Made by a program: the position numbers and the translations under genes. The notes under the pieces were generated by a model. That model saw only the letters and a program-made list of their open reading frames with translations, ran no database searches and was not told where the DNA came from. Below are positions 1 through 10,147 of a stretch of 64,000 nt of DNA, one piece after another (the first letter of the stretch is position 1; each line of letters starts with the position of its first letter). This stretch comes from Bernardetia sp963719525 (GTDB lineage Bacteria; Bacteroidota; Bacteroidia; Cytophagales; Bernardetiaceae): NCBI GenBank assembly GCA_963719525.1, contig CAVRCG010000004.1:3038001-3102000 (forward strand), written 5' to 3'.

Positions 1-2
1 AA

Positions 3-233
3 TGTATGATGATGCCAAAGTATGCCATGCGATTAAAGACAAAGAAAGATACACTAGATATTGTTTTTTCGGATAATCCATGCGCAAAAGCAATAGCTAA
101 GAATTCGCTTCTCAAAGTAGGAAATACAGACAGCGAAGCTAATGAAGACAATAATGGTTTGTTTTATACTGATTTGACAGCAGAAAACACAATTATAAAA
201 CTTATTCAAGCTATCGTTTCTGAAGAAGAATAA
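3..233 (+). CDS. C-terminal end of an unidentified protein, cut by the window edge
   Basis: The reading frame is open from the left edge of the window to a TAA at 231-233. Three consecutive ATG codons near position 6 could serve as a start, but the frame continues leftwards, so this is more likely the tail of a longer gene. The visible 75 residues are lysine-rich, then acidic near the end (a run of Glu before the stop). No family was recognised. It is followed by about 160 bases of AT-rich DNA and then a terminator-like hairpin near position 400. Confidence 0.4.
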   Translation, partial: CMMMPKYAMRLKTKKDTLDIVFSDNPCAKAIAKNSLLKVGNTDSEANEDNNGLFYTDLTAENTIIKLIQAIVSEEE

Positions 234-395
234 AGTTCGAAATATTTGAGATAAGTTTAAAGCGTTTCTTAAAATGAAAATGGGGAGTATTCCAAAAAGG
301 TTATCACGATTGATTTAATAATGTCAAACAAAATTGTTTTACATTTTGGATAACTTATTAATTATTAAAACCTATAAATAAATGTAATAACGTTT

Positions 396-436
396 AAAGA
401 AGAGTTGATTTCTGTAAAGGAATCAACTCTTCTTTT
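396..436. terminator. Bidirectional intrinsic terminator-like hairpin
   Basis: AAGAAGAGTTGATT (from 397) pairs with AATCAACTCTTCTT (from 421) across a 10-base loop. The right side runs into a T-rich tract and the left side starts with an A tract, so it could work in either direction. It probably ends the transcript of the gene cut by the left edge. Confidence 0.7.
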
Positions 437-543
437 GGTTAAGCACTATTTTGGGTAAGTACTAATTGATTTTTTTTATACATTTTATTATCTCTGACCG
501 AAGCAAAAATTCTATAAACTGTTTTGTTTTGCAGCGCATTTGA

Positions 544-1525
544 AGCTACCATTTTTTCTTCTCCTTTGGAACTAATATATTTGGAAATCCTTATAATGAA
601 TATGTACTTCCGTTTACAGTAAACAACACATGCACTTTCAAGACTAATGCAGTCAATTATATTGAAACTACAATCAAATTTTGGTGGGGGTGGCTACGAT
701 GGGCAGGCTTATCATTTGTTTTCTTCGCCTTTTTCTGATGCAACTATTTCACAATTTGGAGATGACATGGGTTTGGTGTTGAATACAGCTTATAATACTG
801 CTTCCGAACCTGCTTTTGTTCGTCCGTTTCCTACTTTTTTTCAGTTTGAAGATGGAATGAGCGACGAAACAACTATTTATTTTCAAAAAGGAGCTACATC
901 AAATTATGATAACGGATTTGATGCAGGAAAACTTCACAAAATGAACAGTAAATTTTCTACTATTTATTCTTATGCTACTGATATGGAGAAGGAAAAAGAA
1001 GAGTACTTTTCTATAAATGGTTTGGCTAATTTTGACCAACAGTTAGAGATTCCTTTGGCTATGAATATTTTGAAAGAAGGAAATCACGAAATTACACTTC
1101 GTACAATGAAATATTTTCACTCTAAACACGAGATTTATTTGTATGATTCTTTGACTGACTCGCTTCATAATCTGCGAATAAATGGAGATTACAAATTTGA
1201 GGCTAAAATAGGAACTGAGGTAAAACGTTTTGTTCTTGTCTTTAAGGCAGATGCAAACAAAGACTTTTTTACAAATGAGAAAGTGGTTGTTTATCCAAAC
1301 CCTACTACAAATCAGTTCGCTTACAGTCTAAAAACGGCTAGGGAGGGAAATTACAAAATAACTTTGTTTGATGCAACAGGAAAGCTAGTTTTTGAAGAAA
1401 GCAAAACAAAAGAAGGTGCATTTTTAGAAGGAACAATAAATTTTGAGACCAGACCAAAGGGATTGTATCTACTTCAAATTTCAGATTCTAAAAAAGTAAA
1501 TATAGTACGTATTATTAAGGAATAA
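544..1525 (+). pseudogene. Remnant of a large T9SS-secreted surface protein (C-terminal sorting domain)
   Basis: The 292-codon frame from 647 to 1525 ends in a typical type IX secretion sorting domain: VVVYPNPTTNQFAYSL near residue 222, then a GLYLLQIS segment and a basic C-terminus. The middle part resembles the region that precedes this domain in very large Bacteroidota adhesins. There is no signal peptide. Just upstream a different frame (codons from 544 to about 690) reads GNPYNEYVLPFTVNNTC and breaks off where the downstream frame picks up, near 676-695. I infer that this is the 3' end of a larger gene whose 5' part has been lost and frameshifted. The protein would have been exported by T9SS and held at the cell surface. 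Confidence 0.6.
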
Positions 1526-1949
1526 GCATATTTGAAAAGATTAATTTTAGAGACACCGACAATTTGTCTAAGAACAATTACGAATTAAAAGTCATGACCT
1601 GTCAAAGCAGTAAAGCTAATTACGATTTCAGATAATTGATTACCAGTTAATTAATACTGTAAAAGCAGTAATTTATTTAATTCATGTTCTTCACTCCAAT
1701 ATGAGTGAGATTTTCCGATTTTTGCATACAAACTTGTTTTAGACAAAATAATAGTTTGCTTTTTCCATAAAATAAGGTTTGCAAACCCTATTTTATGAAA
1801 AAAAAGACGATTGCACAGAATAAAATTTGGCAGCAATCTTTCTATTTTAGAATGTCACTCATATTGTTACTCTAAAACTAATTTTTGCTAATAACACAAG
1901 AAAAGTATTTAATTATTTCGCTAAAAAATTTATATAAATTATATTAGTT
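1526..1949. other. Gene-free spacer with a palindromic repeat
   Basis: No convincing coding region was seen; a 61-codon minus-strand frame at 1651-1836 looks spurious. The spacer holds a near-perfect 32-base palindrome at 1766-1797 (listed separately) and a copy of the motif CACTCATATTG near 1856, which also ends a hairpin element near 36765. Confidence 0.6.
1766..1797. repeat. Near-perfect 32-base palindrome, copy 1 of 2
   Basis: CATAAAATAAGGTTTG is followed directly by CAAACCCTATTTTATG, its reverse complement apart from one base. A related palindrome lies at 59675-59705 with the same TCCATAAAATA start and TTTGCAAAC centre. It looks like a small dispersed mobile or REP-like element rather than a terminator, because there is no loop and no T tract. 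Confidence 0.6.
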
Positions 1950-2165
1950 ATGTTCAAAAAAATCACGTTATTTTTTATTAGTTTCCTCATCATAGATTTT
2001 GCAATGGCACAAGGGGGAGGATTTCCTGTAGACCCTAACGCTACAGGTGTACCTATAGACGGAGGTCTTTCACTTCTTTTAGCAGCAGGAGCAGCCTACG
2101 GAGCAAAGAAAGTTTATGAATTTAAAAATAGAGACAATCAAGAGGAAGACCAAGAAATAAAATAA
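1950..2165 (+). CDS. Small exported protein with a PID-CTERM-type sorting tail
   Basis: The gene encodes 71 residues. An N-terminal signal peptide (about residues 1-20, ending AMAQ) is followed by a short Gly/Pro-rich stretch. Next come PVDPNATGVPIDGG and a short hydrophobic segment (LSLLLAAGAAYGAKK, about residues 41-55), then a charged tail. PIDGG followed by a hydrophobic segment and basic residues is the hallmark of the PID-CTERM sorting signal of Bacteroidota. Nearly all of the mature protein is the sorting signal, so its own role is unknown. No dedicated sorting enzyme is visible in the window. The gene stands alone, transcribed towards the CRISPR leader. Confidence 0.75.
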   Translation: MFKKITLFFISFLIIDFAMAQGGGFPVDPNATGVPIDGGLSLLLAAGAAYGAKKVYEFKNRDNQEEDQEIK

Positions 2166-2169
2166 TTTT

Positions 2170-2442
2170 TGTTTGTTTTTTTTCTAGTGGTTACTCTCTT
2201 TTCAAAAAGCACAATAAAAGTTATTTTAGGAGGTAAATGTCGTCTATCTCTCTAAAAAAGCAAATTTAAAACCTTGCAAAAATCAACACACTACTTAATA
2301 TATTGATTATCAGTTAGTTAGTAGTGTCGTCGTACCCCAGAGGTTTTCATACTACTGGAGAGCGACGACAAGGAGTTCATTTTTTTTAAAAAAAAGTTGG
2401 TTTTTATTGCAGAAATCAACTTTTTTTCTCATTTTGCAACGG
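2170..2442 (+). promoter_or_regulatory. Probable CRISPR leader with two inverted repeats
   Basis: This AT-rich, gene-free stretch lies directly before the first repeat. The decayed final repeat is at the other end (8051-8080), so this side is the likely leader. It contains two inverted repeats. The first pairs GTCGTCGTACCCCAG (2326-2340) with CTGGAGAGCGACGAC (2355-2369), 11 of 15 pairs. The second is a perfect stem of A-tract plus GTTG (2389-2399) with CAAC plus T-tract (2417-2427), which ends 15 bases before repeat 1. The second hairpin might also terminate transcription from the PID-CTERM gene. Confidence 0.6.
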
Positions 2443-5400
2443 AATTAATCGTAGCCATTGTGGTATTGAAACTACAACAAGCTATTAGTGAAAACAATCC
2501 TATTATTAATTAATCGTAGCCATTGTGGTATTGAAACTTTTCATATTGTGTGATATTTCTGTATGCGTTGGCAAATTAATCGTAGCCATTGTGGTATTGA
2601 AACATTAAATACAAATTTCTAGGCAGCGTGTGTGGGTCTAATTAATCGTAGCCATTGTGGTATTGAAACACCCTACTAAATTTTTATAATATGCCAACAA
2701 AAATAAATTAATCGTAGCCATTGTGGTATTGAAACTTACGCAGAGGCTTCTTTGTTAGATGATAGGCTTACTAATTAATCGTAGCCATTGTGGTATTGAA
2801 ACACGTGTGTAAACTTATCTAATGTTTCTTTTTTACCGTAATTAATCGTAGCCATTGTGGTATTGAAACACTGTACTTATTGAAGGTAGAAAGAAAACAG
2901 GATACAATTAATCGTAGCCATTGTGGTATTGAAACTTGTTTTCTATCGTTCCTTGTGCTACTTCATTTTTTAAATTAATCGTAGCCATTGTGGTATTGAA
3001 ACTTAATGTAAATACAGTAGGTGCAATCATAGCACGTAAATTAATCGTAGCCATTGTGGTATTGAAACGTAAACGCACAAATGGTTTTTACTTTATGGAT
3101 TGAAATTAATCGTAGCCATTGTGGTATTGAAACTCTACCAAAACGCATAAATTGATTGCGATTGATGCGAATTAATCGTAGCCATTGTGGTATTGAAACT
3201 TGTGCTAAGGGTTGGCAGACTAACTGTGTGTACTCTAATTAATCGTAGCCATTGTGGTATTGAAACCTTTCTCTAGCGTTTTTAATTTCTCTTGACCTAT
3301 CAATTAATCGTAGCCATTGTGGTATTGAAACTAAAACACTATGCAAAAAAAAGAATAAAGACACCTCAAATTAATCGTAGCCATTGTGGTATTGAAACGT
3401 AAATAGAAAATTAATTACATCTTCATAATTTTCTAATTAATCGTAGCCATTGTGGTATTGAAACTAGTGTAAAACGTTCTCGTATTGATTCGATTGATGC
3501 GAATTAATCGTAGCCATTGTGGTATTGAAACTTGCCGCTAAGTGGTTGGCAGCTAACTGATGTGTACTCAATTAATCGTAGCCATTGTGGTATTGAAACA
3601 TCTCTATGCGTTTTTAATTTCTATTGACCTATCAAATTAATCGTAGCCATTGTGGTATTGAAACCTAAATACACTATGCAAATAAATCTGATCAATAACC
3701 TCAAATTAATCGTAGCCATTGTGGTATTGAAACTAGAATAGGAAATTAATTACATCGTTCATAGATTTGCATAATTAATCGTAGCCATTGTGGTATTGAA
3801 ACAGGAAATGAAACAATCCGTTTTTATTCTTGTATGAATTAATCGTAGCCATTGTGGTATTGAAACATTCTACTTGATCAACAGTAAGATTTGGAGTTAT
3901 GGCAATTAATCGTAGCCATTGTGGTATTGAAACAGCGTTATCGTTCGCATTAAGAGGTGTATGTCTGTAAATTAATCGTAGCCATTGTGGTATTGAAACC
4001 CAAATGGATTTGAAGGAGTGCTAATCTTGAATATTAATTAATCGTAGCCATTGTGGTATTGAAACTTCAAAAACTAATTTGAAAGGCTTTTTTTTATGCC
4101 CAAATTAATCGTAGCCATTGTGGTATTGAAACAACAGAAAAGAGAATATATGAAATCAATCCTATCTTAATTAATCGTAGCCATTGTGGTATTGAAACCT
4201 AGAAGATATTTATTATTATCTTTTAGGCTTTAAAAATTAATCGTAGCCATTGTGGTATTGAAACGAAGGAGAAATATACATTACAGTTTCGTTTTATTAT
4301 AATTAATCGTAGCCATTGTGGTATTGAAACTTAGACATTGCTTTTGATAATAATAATAAAATCAACAATTAATCGTAGCCATTGTGGTATTGAAACATTT
4401 TTTTCTATATAGGTATCTACATCTCTTTTTGCAAATTAATCGTAGCCATTGTGGTATTGAAACTTTGGAAAAAACTCCCAAGGTTTTTCAGTTTGTGAAA
4501 ATTAATCGTAGCCATTGTGGTATTGAAACTCGAAGGAAACTTTCAAAGCTGCCTTTATGTCCGTACAATTAATCGTAGCCATTGTGGTATTGAAACCAAA
4601 TGATCAAAACGGATACTGAATCTGACTTACTAATTAATCGTAGCCATTGTGGTATTGAAACTTCAAAAACTAATTTGAGGCGTTTATACATTATGCACAA
4701 ATTAATCGTAGCCATTGTGGTATTGAAACAACAGAAATAGATTGAATATATGAAATCAATCGTATCTTAATTAATCGTAGCCATTGTGGTATTGAAACGT
4801 GAAGATATTTAATATTAAATGTTTTAGGCTTTAATAAATTAATCGTAGCCATTGTGGTATTGAAACCTGAAGGAGTAAATATACATTACATTCGTATTAT
4901 TAATAATTAATCGTAGCCATTGTGGTATTGAAACAGAATTCTTTATCGATAATAATAATCAAAATCAATTATCAATTAATCGTAGCCATTGTGGTATTGA
5001 AACTTTTTTGTAAAGGTACTCTACATCTTCTTTTTGTATAATTAATCGTAGCCATTGTGGTATTGAAACTTCAAGCATTACAGACAAATCTGCACATCCA
5101 AATTAATCGTAGCCATTGTGGTATTGAAACGTTTTGAGTATTCTGTTATATGATTTTCAGTGTTGTGAAAATTAATCGTAGCCATTGTGGTATTGAAACA
5201 GGAAACTTTCAAAGCTAGCCTTTATACTCTACAATTAATCGTAGCCATTGTGGTATTGAAACATCAAATACTCGTTTTCTCTTACTTCAACGTACAAATT
5301 AATCGTAGCCATTGTGGTATTGAAACGCAGCCACAAACGGAAACAAAATAAACTCTCAACAAAATTAATCGTAGCCATTGTGGTATTGAAACCAAAACGA

Positions 5401-8014
5401 GTGTAGCGACGTATAGCACTATCGTCATAATTAATCGTAGCCATTGTGGTATTGAAACATTTCCGTCCGAATGATTATCTAACACCAGCCGTTGAATTAA
5501 TCGTAGCCATTGTGGTATTGAAACCTTTTCTAAAATGCTCAACTTCTGCTTGTCTTAAATAAATTAATCGTAGCCATTGTGGTATTGAAACTTTTTTGTG
5601 CTTCTTTATCTAAGAAATCTTCTAAAAAATTAATCGTAGCCATTGTGGTATTGAAACAGCTGACTTGACAGATATTGAGATTTGAGTAATGTTTCAATTA
5701 ATCGTAGCCATTGTGGTATTGAAACTTACTTGAAAACTACAATCAAAACTGGTTACGTGCAGAATTAATCGTAGCCATTGTGGTATTGAAACTTAAAAAC
5801 TACCGTTGTCGGTGTTTCCATTGACGACAATTAATCGTAGCCATTGTGGTATTGAAACAGAGAGTTTATTTTAGACACACTTTTAAATTTAGATGAATTA
5901 ATCGTAGCCATTGTGGTATTGAAACTTTGCAGCAGTCAGAACAAGTCCTCTTCTTGAATTAATCGTAGCATTGTGGTATTGAAACAGTTTATTTTTATAA
6001 TTAGTTTAAAAAAAAAATTAATAGTAGCCATTGTGGTATTGAAACACATTGAGTATAAATTAGATATAAGAGATGGGATGAAATTATATACCAAAGCATG
6101 TTTTCTAATTAATCGTAGCCATTGTGGTATTGAAACTAATTTGCATCTGTAATGTTAACGAAAATTAATCGTAGCCATTGTGTATTGAACCGTGTTGCTT
6201 AATTAATCGTAGCCATTGTGGTATTGAAACAGAACTAGTTGATGTAATTCTTTACAAAGATGTAATAAATTAATCGTAGCCATTGTGGTATTGAAACCAG
6301 AATCAAAAGTAGCTGTATCTATACGAGGAGGGAAATTAATCGTAGCCATTGTGGTATTGAAACTATGTTGCATCTGGTAGCGAAATAACTGTGTTAAAAA
6401 TTAATCGTAGCCATTGTGGTATTGAAACAAAGCTACAAATGCAGGTACGAATTTAGGCAATGCAGAATTAATCGTAGCCATTGTGGTATTGAAACTTTTA
6501 TATTATTTATCTAATTGAAAGTCTGAACAATAATTAATCGTAGCCATTGTGGTATTGAAACTCTTTACCTAGACACGCAAAAAGCAAAGTTTATAGTAAT
6601 TAATCGTAGCCATTGTGGTATTGAAACCTCTTAAATGGAGATGATATTCGTAGTGTTTGGATAAATTAATCGTAGCCATTGTGGTATTGAAACAGATAAT
6701 TTTATACATTTACGATGAAACCCAAAGACAATTAATCGTAGCCATTGTGGTATTGAAACACAGGCAGCTAATGAAGCAGCACAAAAAGGAGCTATAATTA
6801 ATCGTAGCCATTGTGGTATTGAAACGCCTCTTTTTGCATTTTGCTTCTAATATTAAGATGTAATTAATCGTAGCCATTGTGGTATTGAAACATCTTTTCC
6901 TAGTCCTGATTTAATCATTATTTTTTAAATTAATCGTAGCCATTGTGGTATTGAAACGTTTATGTAATGAGTGAGCCTCTTGATGACTACGAGAATTAAT
7001 CGTAGCCATTGTGGTATTGAAACTACGAAAATCTAATTTTAGATGAAATTCAAGGTGTTAATTAATCGTAGCCATTGTGGTATTGAAACGTTATCAGATA
7101 AACTCATTACTTTGCAATGAAACCCAATTAATCGTAGCCATTGTGGTATTGAAACTTGAGAAACATTTAATATTTCTGCAATATCTTTTGAATTAATCGT
7201 AGCCATTGTGGTATTGAAACTAAATGAAACTTTTGCGTTCATAAACGCCTGTCCGAATTAATCGTAGCCATTGTGGTATTGAAACATGGGTGCAAACGAC
7301 CAGCAGCGTATGTGGTGGGTTAATTAATCGTAGCCATTGTGGTATTGAAACTTTTTAAGTATAAGACTTTCATAAACATCACGTTTATAATTAATCGTAG
7401 CCATTGTGGTATTGAAACTTTTTAAGTATAAGACTTTCATAAACATCACGTTTATAATTAATCGTAGCCATTGTGGTATTGAAACTCGTCTTGTGCTATT
7501 TCCATTTCCTCACACAATTCTAATTAATCGTAGCCATTGTGGTATTGAAACCTTGTCTTCTATATTTTCAAACAAATCGTAATGAGAAATTAATCGTAGC
7601 CATTGTGGTATTGAAACAACGACCTTGCCCCCTTGCCCTCCAAAAAAAAAACGAAATTAATCGTAGCCATTGTGGTATTGAAACATTTACAAAAAGCATT
7701 TTGTACACTTCTTTTAATTCAATTAATCGTAGCCATTGTGGTATTGAAACTTTTAATCGTATTTCACACGCTCATACTCGTTATGAAATTAATCGTAGCC
7801 ATTGTGGTATTGAAACCACTTACATTTCTGCAAAACAGGGCTTAAACCTGTCAATTAATCGTAGCCATTGTGGTATTGAAACTTTACAATTTCAAAAAGA
7901 CATAGTTTCGGTGCGTGGAATTAATCGTAGCCATTGTGGTATTGAAACTACGTTTTTCCTAATAACAAACAGCCTTCAGTCTCTAATTAATCGTAGCCAT
8001 TGTGGTATTGAAAC
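2443..8014 (+). CRISPR. Very large CRISPR array, 85 repeats, no cas genes in the window
   Basis: By manual scan there are 85 copies of a 30-base repeat that starts AATTAATCGTAGCC and ends GTGGTATTGAAAC, separated by spacers of about 34-39 bases. A decayed terminal copy follows at 8051-8080. Repeats ending in ATTGAAAC are common in type I-B and type III systems, but repeat sequence alone does not fix the type. Three repeats are mutated (5957-5985 lacks one C; 6016-6045 has A for C; 6163-6191 lacks a G and ends AACC). Near them one spacer is 61 bases (6046-6106) and another only 9 (6192-6200). One spacer is exactly duplicated (7352-7388 and 7419-7455). Two runs of spacers occur twice in diverged form (3134-3434 with 3465-3772; 4000-4566 with 4597-5232). 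No cas1, cas2 or effector gene is visible within 2.4 kb to the left or anywhere to the right. Confidence 0.98.
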
Positions 8015-8050
8015 ATAGATATAGTAAAAACAGATATTTCCATATATGAA

Positions 8051-8080
8051 AATTGACCGTGCCATTGTATTATATCTATA
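8051..8080 (+). repeat. Decayed terminal CRISPR repeat
   Basis: AATTGACCGTGCCATTGTATT aligns with the first two thirds of the CRISPR repeat, with substitutions and loss of the GAAAC end. A degraded last repeat is typical of the leader-distal end, so the array reads from low to high coordinates. Confidence 0.75.
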
Positions 8081-8289
8081 ATCTCTGTTCTCTAATTATT
8101 TTGCAAAAACAATTTAATTCTGTCTATTCTATCAAAAAAACAAAAGTGTAACCGTTTTCATAATTGTCGCACTTTTTTTGTGTAATTCTATTTACACAAA
8201 TCCCAACCTGTGATATAAGTAATTCTACTAAATCTCTCAAATAATCAAAACAAAACCACAATGTAATTTTTTTTCTAAAATAAAACCAT

Positions 8290-8297
8290 TATATTTG
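8290..8297 (+). promoter_or_regulatory. Candidate Bacteroidota -7 promoter box
   Basis: TATATTTG fits the Bacteroidota -7 consensus TAnnTTTG. It lies 89 bases before the ATG of the small membrane-protein gene at 8387. No clear TTTG box was found at the matching upstream spacing, so the call is tentative. Confidence 0.4.
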
Positions 8298-8386
8298 TTA
8301 TAACAACATATAACACAACTACTGAAATCTTTTTTTTGATAAAGAACTAACTGATTTATCAGAAATAACTACAACTAACAATCATT

Positions 8387-8647
8387 ATGAAACGTTTTAC
8401 ATCTTTTTTTCTAAGAATAATAAGAAATTTCAAACTTACAGCTCTTCAATTATCTGCCTTCATTATTTTGCCTTTGTTTGTTTTTGCTCTTGCTTCGAAG
8501 ATAAAGGAAAAGAAAGAATTTGAGAACTCAGCAAATGAAATAATTGTAAAACAAGATTCTCAACAGCAAAATTATAATATCAAAACGGTTTCTCAACCTG
8601 TGATTTATCGTTCTAAAGAACTAGAAGATTCTAATTATCCCAAATAA
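8387..8647 (+). CDS. Small single-pass membrane protein of unknown function
   Basis: The gene encodes 86 residues. A basic N-terminus (MKRFTSFFLRIIRNFK) leads into one hydrophobic segment at about residues 17-38. A charged, Gln/Asn-rich tail follows that should face the periplasm, because the positive charges sit before the membrane segment. No family was recognised. It converges on anmK and overlaps its 3' end by 13 bases. The downstream end of the CRISPR array is about 300 bases away, with no sign that the two are linked. Confidence 0.55.
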   Translation: MKRFTSFFLRIIRNFKLTALQLSAFIILPLFVFALASKIKEKKEFENSANEIIVKQDSQQQNYNIKTVSQPVIYRSKELEDSNYPK

Positions 8648-9861
8648 ATACTTCCTCCACAACTGTTTTTTGTTGCTCCTGTAACCGAAGCTAAAGTATT
8701 TGTTTCTTCTCTAAGCCTCAAAATTCCTAGAAAAGCAAAAATCAAGGCTTCTTTGTAAGCTATTAATGTTTTACTACCTTTTTCAACCTCTAGCTGGGGT
8801 AAAAATTTTGTCAAATATTTAATCAACAAATCATTGTGCGCTCCTCCTCCAGTTACTAACATGTTTTTCTTTGCTTTACTTTCTACCAAACTTTCTACTA
8901 AATCTAATTCAATTTTCTTTATACTCTCAGCAATCTGAAAAGCCGAATGATAGGTAAATGTGTGTAACAAATTTTTGATATTTTGCTCATCCATTTTTTC
9001 TAATTCAAGTAAAGGGAAAATATACTCTTCTACCCATTCTCTTCCCAACGATTTGGGATAATCTTTTTTATAAAACTCTAATTTATTTAATTTTTGAAAC
9101 AATTTTTGATCAATTTTTCCTTCTTTTGCTAACTTTCCACCTTCATCATACTCAAAACCCAACTTAGCAGAGAGATAATTCAAAATTATATTACAAATAC
9201 AAATATCAAAAGCAAAACGAGAATTTATAATTTCATTGGGTTTTTTGTCTTTATTATATTTGTTTTTATTAAAAGAAATGTTTGCTATTCCCCCCAGATT
9301 CAGACAAAAATCGTAATCAGCAAACAAAAGCTCATCTCCTATCGGAACAAGTGGCGCACCTTGTCCATATAAAGCAACATCTGTTTGACGAAAATCACAA
9401 ATTGTTTTAAAACCTGTCTGTGCTGCCAGCATTGCACCATTTCCTAATTGAAGCGTAAAGCCAAATTCTTCGCTCACTTGATTTTTCCTTTCATTTTTAC
9501 CGTTTACTAAAGGTTGATGCAAAACAGTATGACCGTGTGAAGAAAGACAATCTAAAGAAGAAAAATCAAACTCTTCACTTTGTAAAACAAATCTATTTAC
9601 ACTATTTACTACATGTTTTGTCCACTCTGTTTCTAGTTCTTTGAGTTCGAAGGCTGATAGAAGATGAGCATTTTGAAGATTTTGTTTCCAATATTTGCTA
9701 TATTCTATAAATTCGGTTTTGATAATTTTGTACTTCCATATTGAGTTATCGTTTTTATTTTCTTGTTTTTCTGTATCGTTTTCAAATTGGCAAAGTGCAA
9801 TATCTAATCCGTCTAAAGATGTTCCAGACATAAGTCCGATACTGTAATAAATATTTTTCAT
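8635..9861 (-). CDS. anmK: Anhydro-N-acetylmuramic acid kinase
   Basis: This enzyme phosphorylates 1,6-anhydro-N-acetylmuramic acid, with ring opening, to give MurNAc-6-phosphate in cytoplasmic peptidoglycan recycling. The start chosen is the Met before the family N-terminus KNIYYSIGLMSGTSLDGLD; an earlier in-frame Met at 9918 would add 19 unrelated hydrophobic residues. Visible motifs are the nucleotide-binding GLMSGTSLDGLDIA, SSHGHTVLHQP, ICDFRQTDVALYGQGAPLVP, LNLGGIANIS and the C-terminal VTGGGAHND. The length of 409 residues is somewhat above the usual 360-390, due to lysine/asparagine-rich insertions. No other recycling gene is adjacent. Confidence 0.95.
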   Translation of the reverse strand: MKNIYYSIGLMSGTSLDGLDIALCQFENDTEKQENKNDNSIWKYKIIKTEFIEYSKYWKQNLQNAHLLSAFELKELETEWTKHVVNSVNRFVLQSEEFDFSSLDCLSSHGHTVLHQPLVNGKNERKNQVSEEFGFTLQLGNGAMLAAQTGFKTICDFRQTDVALYGQGAPLVPIGDELLFADYDFCLNLGGIANISFNKNKYNKDKKPNEIINSRFAFDICICNIILNYLSAKLGFEYDEGGKLAKEGKIDQKLFQKLNKLEFYKKDYPKSLGREWVEEYIFPLLELEKMDEQNIKNLLHTFTYHSAFQIAESIKKIELDLVESLVESKAKKNMLVTGGGAHNDLLIKYLTKFLPQLEVEKGSKTLIAYKEALIFAFLGILRLREETNTLASVTGATKNSCGGSIYLG

Positions 9862-10147
9862 AATTGATAGCATAATTGATAACAAGATAGAGTAAAAAGG
9901 ACAGCAGAGCGATTTCAAAATAAGAATAAGTCTATTTTATAAATGCAAAGTTATATAAATCTTAAAATTAGACAATTAAAAAACAAATAAAGTTGTTTGT
10001 TTGACAGAATCTGAGTAATTTTTGGTACTAATTACAAAATAAAATGTTGTCCTCTGTCCTAATCTATTTTTTGTGTTTTTTCTGTAGTTGTATTTCCTAA
10101 TTTTAATACAGAATTTATGCTATTGTTAAGGACTAATCAATAAATAA

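Noticed and set aside
1651..1836. 61-codon minus-strand open frame
   Set aside because: It crosses a palindromic repeat, has no recognisable signal or family, and looks like chance in AT-rich DNA.
4384..8018. Several open frames across the CRISPR array with a repeated INRSHCGIET or IPQWLRLI pattern
   Set aside because: They are translations of the CRISPR repeat in different frames, not genes.
8635..9918. Longer start for anmK at 9918
   Set aside because: The extra 19 residues do not belong to the family, and the Met at 9861 gives the standard N-terminus.
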